This document shows positions 50,932 to 60,000 of a stretch of DNA of 60,000 nt, in pieces. Positions within the stretch are counted from its first letter, which is position 1. Each line of letters begins with the position of its first letter. Source of the stretch: Takakia lepidozioides (taxonomy: Eukaryota > Streptophyta > Takakiopsida > Takakiales > Takakiaceae). The stretch covers positions 30,797,053 to 30,857,052 of the forward strand of contig CM060732.1 in NCBI GenBank assembly GCA_030704615.1, in the 5' to 3' direction. Under the pieces are notes generated by a model, which did no database searches, had not been told where the DNA came from, and was given only the letters and a program-made list of their open reading frames with translations. The position numbers and the translations under genes were made by a program.

Positions 50932-53309
50932 GGTGCTCCGTCCTTCACTTCTTATTGTCTGTCTGCTAGCGGACTACAAGTGCAAGCAGGGCAGCCATGG
51001 AAGCTCCACGCAGGTCTGTCGCGAGACCACCACACTCCACAATCCGTTGGTTCGCACTCCTCAACCCACGGGATCTTGACCTGTATTCCTCAGACACACT
51101 CTTTACCTATCGGTACAATCCCCTACCCTCTGGATCTTTCCGAGCCAAGAACACAAAACAGTTGTTTGGTGGAAAGTTTGCCTCTGCATGACATCGTTGC
51201 GCCGGTGAAGGAGACGATTGCAAGCAAAACAGGTCGTGGATTAACTTACTGTGCTCCCACTGACTTACTTAGTTTTGGACAAGAGATACCACCTCCCAGC
51301 ACCCGTGAATGTGATAATATCTGACAAGCCCTCGATGAACCGGGTATCATTGCTGTCCAAGTGCATTCTTGACGTTCAACATCAGCTTCTCTACAGGCAA
51401 TGTATCCGCGGACTCAGATGAATCATCCATGAATGCTCAGTGAAGACTTATTTGAGGCATAGTGTCGCAGACAAGGATTGTTTGTTAACTCGTTTGCTTA
51501 TTTGACCAATAACTTCGTCGTTGATCCTCTTTCAGTTCAGTAGATATGAAGGATATAGTGGCGGTGGGCAGACATACAAGCTACAACAATGGAAATTCAC
51601 CCCATCATATCATATATGCAATCGCAGTCCCTTCCTCTCTCCAAGCAAGCAGGCCAAGAGTTACAATTGATATCAGACCACATATCAAGGTATCTCATTC
51701 TATGGGCATGCACTTAGATATGACAAGAAAGATGCAGTCAGTCATTTGGTACTCATTGTTTAGTTGTGCCTCCGTGGTGGGGCCACAGCCAGTAATACAA
51801 TCAAACCAGCAGAGATGCCAACCCATAGTATTGCAAGTCGGACTCAACCACCTCTTAAGATTACCTGCAACTTAGGCCAGCTGATCCTGAACCTCTTGAT
51901 GCAGGGATGGCATGGGAGTTACCCACATCAAACAACCCCAATGCTCTTGCTCTCATATCTCTCATGGCTTCTCTGACTAAGGTGTAGGCAGCATGGTTAC
52001 AGGCAAAAATGTCACAGCTGTGTCATGTAGGGGGCTGAAATAGTGTTGAAATCAACAACATTGTGTACCTCAAACCCATACTACTTGCATACCCTGTAAC
52101 AGCATGGTTGTAAGCTGTGACAGAGGAATATGGCATTTTGGCTGCACATCCTATCCTGCTGGATTGACTTGCACCGGGAAGGTCGCATCCTGCAAGGACT
52201 ATGCCCATCACCCACTTCCATGGAGAAGGTAGTTAGTACATTCTCTGTCTCAGACTTTCGTCGCATCTGTCGCAGCTACTGGAATCGAAGTAAGCTTATC
52301 CTTGTGATGTCAATGCAAGCCCAAGAGATGGGTGGGTGGGTTGGTGTGACTGCTAGGCCATTGTTGGACTCGGTCTACGAACCCTTATGCATTGAAATAC
52401 CCTATCAACTAGCCTTAAAGATATGTCAGAGCTAACACTTCCCCATGAGTGAAGTTTCTCTTTGGCAATGCATGATCACACATGCTTGAAAAGAGGGTGG
52501 AAAGTCTCCAGTCAGTCATCTTCAGGACATTCCGATATAGCTAAAATTAGGCTCCCAAACATGAACAGTTCAGCATCTGGTGGCGCAATGCCCAACCAAA
52601 TCACATCTGAAGTTGAATGCAAAATGCCTTAAAAGAAAGATGAACAAAGGGCTAAAGATCAACTCTTATGAAGAAGACTTTGACTCACTCAAGCGATCAG
52701 TAAGTAACAAAAGCTAAATCCACAGAGTTGGTTGCAGTCGACCAAGCAATGATTTGCGAAGTGCAAGTATCATGGCGTATTAAGATTGAAGGCCTTGGCA
52801 AGTTTCTTGCTGGAAGAACAGGCAACCTTCTTTGGTGGCCTTGTCAGGCTCAATCACTGGAAATCCCTGGATGTACGCGTTACAAAGGCACGAGAGTGCA
52901 TTCTCCACTGCGGGGACTGACATCAAGGACTTCCTCCAGCTTTGGCAGCACATCTACAACCCAAAACCACATACCCTGCAACACATCAGCTGCGTTCCAA
53001 CAGGTCTTTCTTCTAAGAGGAAAGTTGCATTTTGAGGGCTGATGTGTCAAACTGTACCAAGAAGTGCACTCAAGCATGTTCCAATGTTTTCCCTCTGTAC
53101 CATCCACGTTCACTAAACTGCCTGTCTCATCATCAACAAACGACTTGAAGCACAAATGCAGAAATTTTCACCATGAATGAAGAACACAGTGAACCAGCAC
53201 AATCTGGAATAAACTCACCATTGTGCCCAAATCCAACAAATGGTTTTCCTGCTATTAGAGAAAGAGAAGAAGAAGGAAAGCTCAAGTATCAAGTAGGATG
53301 ATGAACTGT
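50932..53309. other. Intergenic stretch between HMA1 and the P-class PPR gene
   Basis: HMA1 begins at the left edge and the PPR gene ends at the right edge; both are on the minus strand, so the promoter of HMA1 must lie in the left part. No recognised exon. A minus-strand open stretch at 53155-52880 (GMWFWVVDVLPKLEEVLDVS) looks coding-like but is unassigned. Confidence 0.4.
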
Positions 53310-55060
53310 TCAAGCTCTTCGGCTGTATAATTGATTCTGTGGCCCCAACTTCCTTTTCTCCATCGTCTTGAGGTAAAAGCCTATGAGGTTGGCATAAGTC
53401 CGGTTATTCAAATCCACCGCTTCCATGTTCAAAACAAGATTCTCACAAGCCACATGAAAATTCCCCTTCCCAAATCCCTCAAAAACCAACTGGTCTGTGG
53501 CAACTTCGGCAACAAGATGAAGTGTGCGCATCTCTGCCAACGCATCAGGAAGCTTTGTCTTTAACCTGCCAGCCAGGAAAGAGTCTACAACAGCACCATA
53601 CGTTACTAGGTCAGGAGAAACCCCGACTGCTTGCATCTCTAGCACGGCAACCCGAAGGTCCCAAAACCATTGCATTTGGGAGAATGCCAGCACCATAATG
53701 TTGTAAGTGGTTATATCAGGTGTGAACCCTGCCTCCTTCATGTTATTGAACTGTCCCACCAGGTTATCCATGGAGAAATTTGCAGCATAGGACAGAAGAA
53801 GTGCATTCCACAGAAAATTTCCCATTGTGGGCCTTCTAAGCCCCACCGACCGCACGAACTCACCCAACTGGAAAAAATAACTGCTCCTAACATAAGCCAG
53901 TGCCATTGCTCTCACAGTTGTTTGTCGAGCAATGTATCGATATTCCAGTAGAAGGCGATAATGCTTCTCCATCTCCTTCACAGACCCAGTTCCAGCGTAT
54001 GCTCGGACCACAGCATTGAGGCACGTGGGGTCAGGGTCCCACCCTTCTACAATCAGTTCTCTTAAAGCTTTCTGCATCCTTCCAAACAGGCCCCCCTTTG
54101 CGTATGCTTGTATCAGGGTACTGTAAGTGCATACATCTAGTGGAATACCAACCGTTTTCATATTATTGAATACACGCCACATCTCATCATACAGGCCCCT
54201 CTCTCCGTATGCATGAATAAGCCCAGTGTAGGTAACTGTGTTAGGCTTCGCATCCCCAGACATAATCATCTCTTTGAGCACTTGCTCAGCTTGCTCAAAA
54301 AGACCACATCCAGCATAACCTTGCAGAAGACATGTGTAGGAAGCCACCCCTGGTCGAACACCAGAATCTCTCATTTCATCAAACAGTTGTTGAGCTAGCT
54401 CTGGCATGCGTGCCATCCCAAGCATGCTAATGAACTTAGTATAATGCTGCTCCCTTGATCGGTAACCCTCTTGCACCCTCCACCATTGAAATACCTTGAG
54501 TTCACTCGGCACAGATATGAGCTCAAGTCAGGTTCTGGGAACAAGGTTATCATTTGACAATGGCAACTTCAAATTCTACCACTTCCATAACAGCCAAATT
54601 CCTAGATGTTCCTCCCAGCAACTGTTCCAAAACAAGGGCAGTGGAGCTTTTCATTTGGAGGGGTAAGAAGGGTACGCAAGGTTCACAGATCCACGTATCT
54701 CGCAAACTACTGCATGAAATGCGGCATCTAAAACGGCACTGTGCAAGGAGCTTCCTGTACAGCAGCAATTTGACTGCAATCGACGATTCAACTCCCCACA
54801 GTCCCATTCCCTATGAAGATCCAACAGGAGAATGGCCCAAAATATAGCAAGATCAATTACTACCTCCAAAGCATCTGCAATTCGACCATGGACGTTGAGA
54901 AAGTCAACGACTGACCAGAACTCAGGTGGGCTCCAAACTGGCATGCCCTCCAAAATTTCGATTGGGCTTTTCCCCATCCAGAGTTGCTTCACTGCGTGTG
55001 CCCTCTTATCACGCCCCGAGACGTTGTCTATGTCATCCTCATCGGAATCTGTCTCCCACA
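53310..55060 (-). CDS. P-class PPR protein
   Basis: Two exons: 55060-54864 (after TTTCTGTACTAG, starting in phase 2) and 54494-53310 (after AACTCAAG), ending TGA at 53312-53310. They join to ADALE-VFQWWRVQEGYRSR in frame. Exon 1 encodes an acidic WETDSDEDDIDN stretch and KSPIEILEGMPVWSPPEFW. Exon 2 holds about nine 35-residue repeats without L/S variants: MARMPELAQQLFDEMRDSGV, VTYTGLIHAYGERGLYDEMW, CTYSTLIQAYAKGGLFGRMQ, TTYNIMVLAFSQMQWFWDLR. P-class PPR proteins bind organelle RNA and act in stability, splicing or translation, not editing. At least one upstream exon with the start codon and targeting peptide is missing: no ATG in frame precedes the first block. I do not know the Arabidopsis counterpart. 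Confidence 0.85.
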
Positions 55061-55289
55061 CTAGTACAGAAACCCATTGGGATGGACCAACCCCAGTTTA
55101 GTACCCACCCTGTACACAGATCTGGCACTTAAGTGAAATTCAGAGAGGACGCTGCCTTCTACTTCACAGAGACAGGCTGAGTTGAGCGAAGAAGTGCTGC
55201 TTCTTCATCTCAAACGACCAAATCATCATAACCCTCCCAGCATGCATCATACGGTGTTGTCAACCACTCATTCAGTTGTGTGTGTTTGA

Positions 55290-56400
55290 GTAGGTGAGAA
55301 TGTACTCATAAGACGTTGTCTGCTGTAGCCTTGTGGTCATAAGAAATGTACTCATGCCGTTCCCTGCCAATGTTGGCTTGCCATAGCCTTGTGGCCATCG
55401 GCCCTGCGGGAACTAACAACTAACCATCCTGGAGCCTTTTGTGGGGTTCGCAACCACCAGGGCTGAAACTCAGCTGCAGGTGGTGTAATTTTATCTACCC
55501 GCAACTGACATTAAGGCTCTCACAGAGGCACTTGTCCATATGCAAACTCAACAGCCTGGTTGCAGGCTTACTGATTTTATTATTGTAGCCCTACGTTTAC
55601 CAATCACATGCCTGGGGAGTATGCATGGCACAGGAGACTTGTGCCTGTCACTCTGGGTTGTGGCCATAAAATGTACTCCTAAGAGTTGTTTGTCATAGCC
55701 TTGTGGCCATAGACCCCGTACCCAGTTTGGGCAGAACAAAAGGAATAGAACTATCTTTGTGAGGGGCTCACTAGTATGACTTACCTTGATATAGACAATT
55801 AGTTGGAGTTTTCCAGATATCCTCTCCAAAGCCCTTCACACAAGCATCAACTTGCTGTGTGTGAGCTGCCCAGCAATTAGACCCCAAGAAGGCCTGGGCT
55901 TTAGGCTCAGCCTCAAAATTCTGAAAGTTGGTGAACAGAGGTGCAGGGACAATGTTCTTCATCATCCTGAAGAAGGTCACTCTCTGGTGAGATTATCTCG
56001 GACAATGTATCAGAAAATGGATATAGTCTTCAGGCTGCCCGCACATCTGGCAATTACACTCGCCTCTTCCTCTCTGCATCTGTTTATTGTTCAAAGGTAG
56101 GCTTCCCACCCTGAGTTTAAATTTCACTCTAGTGCCAGGGTAGGTAGACCCTTGTGGCCATACAGTAGGTGAGAGAAGGAGAAGAAGCCGTTGGGAGGAA
56201 GGGATGAACAGTAGCCAGCTGGGAGACATACCAGGCACATCATCAGCATCTTGACAGTTTGCACAGACACCTCTGGGCATGAGAGCTGTCTGCTTGGCAG
56301 CAAAGGCTTCTTTGATATGCGGCAGCAGAACCCTACATTGGGAGCACACAATCTGCATGGGTGACCTTGCACTCCTCTGGAAAAAGAGAGGGGAACGGGA
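55290..56400 (-). mobile_element. LINE family 2 fragment (zinc-knuckle end and 3' tail)
   Basis: On the minus strand about 56200-56000 encodes RVKFKLRVGSLPLNNKQM and CNCQMCGQPEDYIHFLIHCP, a C-x2-C ... H-x4-C knuckle as found after the reverse transcriptase of plant LINEs. Then come 55980-55771 (FTNFQNFEAEPKAQAFLGSN) and the tail with AAACTGGGTACGGGGTCT and CACAAGGCTATGACAAAC. Frames are broken. The tail repeats twice more at 55290-55400. Confidence 0.7.
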
Positions 56401-59217
56401 GAATGAGCCACGTCAAAGTAATACTGACGAGTGAAAAGCCTTTGCAGTTTGAAATAATCCATGAACATATATCAATTTGAGAGATTGGTGACTCCGTGAC
56501 CAGCGGTAAAAGTCCATCAAATGCAAAAGCTCAAAAGTCCATTGTCACAAGTAGAGTTGCACCTATACAATTATCCTGGGTCCCAAAGTCCAAGCCACAT
56601 GAAACCACTCTTCACCTGCCATACAAAAGACACAAAATGCTAGCAAAAGACATACTAAGGGCGTCGCTGATTTCTTGAGACATGGCAAGAGATATGGCTT
56701 TAACAGAACAGTGTGCCAGTGGAAGGTCCAAGGGACATTGTCTAGATGCCCCTTGGACATCTAGACACCCCAAAAAAGACCACCCTCAGCTTTGATGCTT
56801 GAAAACTAGCAGGTCCAGACAGTCTTTCCTGCAGATTTCCAAACCTGTCTATGAGACAAGACAGAACCAGCGAAGAATAGCATGAAACTCCAGAAAAACC
56901 TTACTCTGTTTTAGCTCAAGCCTTCTTCCTTACCCCACTACTCCGAAGCCAGGTGATCAGACAACTCCTATCACACCAAAACAAACCTTTTGCAACTGCA
57001 TTGGTGCTAAGCCCCTGTCTAGTAAGGAAGCTTGGATTCTCTGAAACATTTCAGGCAGAAAAATGGTTTGGTGATTCAAGGAAACCAATTGAACTAGAGG
57101 GTAGGCATTCCCCGTCTATCTTCATCAAGTTGAGGAGGCAAGGCCAACAAAAAGTCCACTGTTTTTTTGCTGCTGCCTTTCTGATGTAGTTAAAAATCAA
57201 ATGGAGCACACCCATCATTGGATCCTCCATGCCTTTTAAGCAAAAAAGATGTCGGAGTATTTTACCACAAGAAGAGGCAATCCAGAGGTGGTGTGTGCAG
57301 CTTGTGAGGTACTAGTCCGTGAAAAGACATGGCGCTGGCTAATTTCCCCACTCCAAAAACTGGAGACCAGAGCGTTATGGCTTTGACCGCTCACAAAGGG
57401 CTGCCTGGCCCGTCTAGAGGCCTGTGCTCTGACTTGCAAAGCCGATGCTCTTGAGTCTGATGCAGGATCCGAGACGCTGGCTGCCCTCTGCCTACCTGAT
57501 CCTGCTCCTCTGGAACACACTGCTGGGGTCAGGGGGTGGCAAAGGCTGCACGCATGGGACGCCATAGCTGTGACCTGATTGTATTGGCTGCTCCTGAGCT
57601 TCACTGTAATGTCAGGCTGAGTTTCATATCCTGGCGATTGAAAGCCCCCGATCAGCTCTGAGAGTCAAATATCCTGTAGGAGTTAGGCCCTCCAGGGTAC
57701 CCCAGTAGCCAAATATAGAGCAACAAGTCCACTAATCGAGAAGAAGAACATTTCTACCAGCCTCACCATCATATTAACAACAGAATCTGTAAGGATAGTG
57801 TCAATTGAATTGCTTTTGTTTTTCCCAGTTCTGTCTGGCTCAGTCTAACACCCAGTTTAGGTCCAATAGAGCTCCTGCTCACATGAATCCTCGTACCGCG
57901 ACCAGTAGGTGGGGTGGTGCACCCTGCGAATTACTACCGGATTTGACGCCTCAAAAAGAGGCTGCATCCAGACATGCATCCAGACATTGCTCTAGTCTCT
58001 AGTCTCTCCGATGCGCGAACATGGGATCTTCCCCAGCCTCTCAGACTCTCCCCCACGTTGGTGTAAGAATTGAAATAACGAGAAAACCCATGTAATTTAT
58101 ACGGCTCATTCACCTCATTCTTGCTGAGTTTTTCTCTTCTTTTCTTTCTAAAGAAAGGAAACCTGGGAGCGACTGCTCACGAAGGGCATACACATCGCAA
58201 GAGAATTTAGTTGACGTGGCCCTAAGGAAGTTGCCGGAATCTCCTGCCGGTGAAGGTAATTCCCAGCCTCAATGGGCCAAAACTTGCTGGCCTAACTTTT
58301 GCCCCACTTTTTCCTTAATCCGGCAGTGGATTCTTTAGAGAATTGGGCATGCATGTTATGTGGACTGCATATAACATGGCCGCTGCGGCGATCTCCAAAA
58401 TACATTCTTTCTCTTGGTCCTAAATTTTGGGTATGTCCATTTTGAAGTTCAAGCATATTCATGACTTTCTAAAAGCAAACCACCCCCCCCCCCCCCACAT
58501 CATGTACAAAGGGGAATTTAGAAAATTTGGAATTTGGCCTTCACAATTTCTGGAGACCCCTGTAACAAGTTTAGAAATGTGGATGCGAGGGAACTAGAAT
58601 CCCAACCCTTCGTGCAACAATTAAGCATCGCGCCACAGCTCGCTACAAATCCTTCTGATGACTGTGCCCTCACAGCCAAAAGAGGATCCCTTATGACCTC
58701 ACTTTTCTTGAAGGGGATTTCAGGAGAGTTTTGCGGCTTGTTTGAGATTGGCAGCTCAAGTAGTTACTGAGAACACTGGGAGTCACACCAGCGATAGGGA
58801 CCTGCTTCGTGGACACTAGCAGTATCGCTTATTGTTGCATGAAACTATGCACAGTTGTTTCATCCATGCTCCCAAATCTGGTCCCCAACTGTAGCAATTG
58901 TGTTCTGATGTGGGTGGCCTCTGTCCCCCAACCTTGACCTCCAACATGCACAAACCGATGTTAAAGTGTGAGGGAGTCAAGCCGCATCAATCAGTAACAA
59001 CATACCCAAATACCCTTACAATCACTATATGAACTTTCAAGCAGCCACCATGGGATTGGATCTTGTGGGTTAAGGCTAGCTTTTGACAATATTCATGCAA
59101 GTTCGTCAAGGGCTCTAGTTAAATCCGCACCACAAGAACCAAACAAACATTTCCAAATGTAAGATGCTGAACAAACTTGTGCACAGGGCTGCCCCTCCCA
59201 TCAAGCTCATTAAAATT
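56401..59217. other. Long stretch without a recognised gene
   Basis: No exon is recognised. 58150-58185 carries the dispersed AAAGGAAACCTGGGAGCGACT repeat also seen at 22693. C-runs occur at 58483-58497. A minus-strand open stretch at 57604-57236 (122 codons, Ser/Ala/Arg-rich) is unassigned. Confidence 0.45.
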
Positions 59218-59568
59218 CGTATTCACTTCCATCTTCAAGCTCGGGAGAAGCACCACCACCCAAACCCAGAATTAGGACAGCACTCTGATCTCCACCCACT
59301 GTCACCAGAATCCGTCAAATATGACCCCTTCAGTCACGTGCAATTATGGGCTGACTTCCCACCCATGCCGGGTAGACCCCACTATCATTTTCCGTATTCA
59401 CTTCCATCTTCAAGCTTGGGAGAAGCACCACCACCCAAACCCAGAATTAGGACAGCACTCTGATTTCCACCCACTGTCACCAGAATCCGTCAAATATGAC
59501 CCCTTCAGTCACGTGCAATTATGGGCTGACTTCCCACCCATGCCGGGTAGACCCCACTATCATTTTCC
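59218..59568. repeat. 175-bp tandem duplication
   Basis: Copy 1 starts at 59218 and copy 2 at 59393, both with CGTATTCACTTCCATCTTCA. They differ at only a few positions (for example CTCGGG/CTTGGG and GATCTCC/GATTTCC), so the event is recent. It lies just downstream of the DYW gene, possibly in its 3' untranslated region. Confidence 0.9.
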
Positions 59569-59702
59569 ATGGATATGCCACAGGAATGCACTCAGCAGTA
59601 CATCATGGTCAATACTCTCAGGAAATGGTGGATGATCTGAGTAGCTACACAGATCAATGAATGAAGCAAGAAACTCGCATCTTTCCAAAAAAAAAAATCC
59701 TT

Positions 59703-60000
59703 TCACCAGTAATCCCCACAAGAACAAATCCCATCTTCAAAGTGGTGAAAGCGGTTAGCGTCCCGTACAACAATTGCTCGGCCAACAATCTTTGAGATGA
59801 ATTTGGTGGAGGTGTGGCAGTCACCACACACTCGAAGATTCTTAATGAGACGGAGAGGCGTCCTAGGGGTCGTGCTGATCAGCCCAAAACCAATGGCCAG
59901 CTTCTCACTGTGGTGGCAAAGAGAACATTCCTTTTCCTCCTCCCCCACATCATGCAATACAAAGCGCGTGTCAGGCACATACCCCGCCTCCTTCATCTGC
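59703..60000 (-). CDS. DYW domain of a PPR editing factor (3' end; continues past the right edge)
   Basis: The minus-strand frame is open from the window edge to TGA at 59705-59703. It encodes [34 protein letters not shown] with the HxE zinc/catalytic motif, [20 protein letters not shown] with the CxxCH motif, [20 protein letters not shown], and stops right after DYW. This is a complete C-terminal part of a cytidine-deaminase-like DYW domain, which performs C-to-U editing of organelle RNA. All signature residues visible are intact. The PPR tract lies outside the window, so the target cannot be guessed. Confidence 0.95.
   Translation of the reverse strand, partial: QMKEAGYVPDTRFVLHDVGEEEKECSLCHHSEKLAIGFGLISTTPRTPLRLIKNLRVCGDCHTSTKFISKIVGRAIVVRDANRFHHFEDGICSCGDYW

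Noticed and set aside
50418-51324. Plus-strand frames of 130-180 codons
   Set aside because: Mostly antisense of HMA1 exon 1 with its His-rich stretch; the remainder has no family features.

Overview
The window reads as nuclear DNA of a land plant. Genes are split by GT-AG introns, much of the sequence is nested mobile DNA, and the genes are typical plant ones: a PLS-class and a P-class pentatricopeptide repeat (PPR) gene, the 3' end of a DYW-type PPR gene, a plant pectate lyase, a cytosolic-type acetoacetyl-CoA thiolase and an HMA1-type chloroplast P1B ATPase. The abundance of PLS/DYW genes and the style of the repeats suggest a seed-free plant, most likely a fern. That is inference; no sequence here proves the species.

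Layout. 1-10 kb is an accessory zone. It holds at least three broken copies of a split gene family whose C-terminal half resembles class-beta DNA amino-methyltransferases: copy A 1-967, copy B about 1.7-5.55 kb, copy C as two halves in opposite orientation at 6246-6439 and 7280-7679. Around them lie foldback elements, CATTCATCC satellites and a family of element ends rich in GTGAGC. 11.1-14.8 kb is a five-exon pectate lyase gene on the plus strand. 16-22.6 kb is a degenerate LINE on the minus strand. A Mutator-like element (16314-18121) sits in it, and inside that is a further element (16758-18022) with telomere-like TTTAGGG repeats and GC hairpins. A tRNA-derived SINE with a perfect 13-bp target duplication (22041-22223) also sits in the LINE.

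22.7-28 kb has no gene I recognise. 28.1-33.6 kb is acetoacetyl-CoA thiolase (12 exons resolved, first exon uncertain). 36.8-37.3 kb is a MITE-like element. 39.8-41.7 kb is a PLS PPR gene that breaks off in its E region. 42.9-50.9 kb, minus strand, is an HMA1-type metal ATPase in about 13 exons. 53.3-55.1 kb, minus strand, is a P-class PPR gene. 55.3-56.4 kb, minus strand, is a fragment of a second LINE family whose 3' tail recurs in introns of the thiolase and HMA1 genes. A 175-bp tandem duplication (59218-59568) lies just downstream of a DYW gene that runs off the right edge.

The host genes look like unrelated single genes and not a pathway, although HMA1 and many PPR proteins share the chloroplast as workplace. 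The most unusual material is the methyltransferase-like family and the mobile DNA around it, including what looks like an inversion between inverted foldback elements that split copy C. All exon borders were read by eye from GT/AG sites, phase and family conservation.
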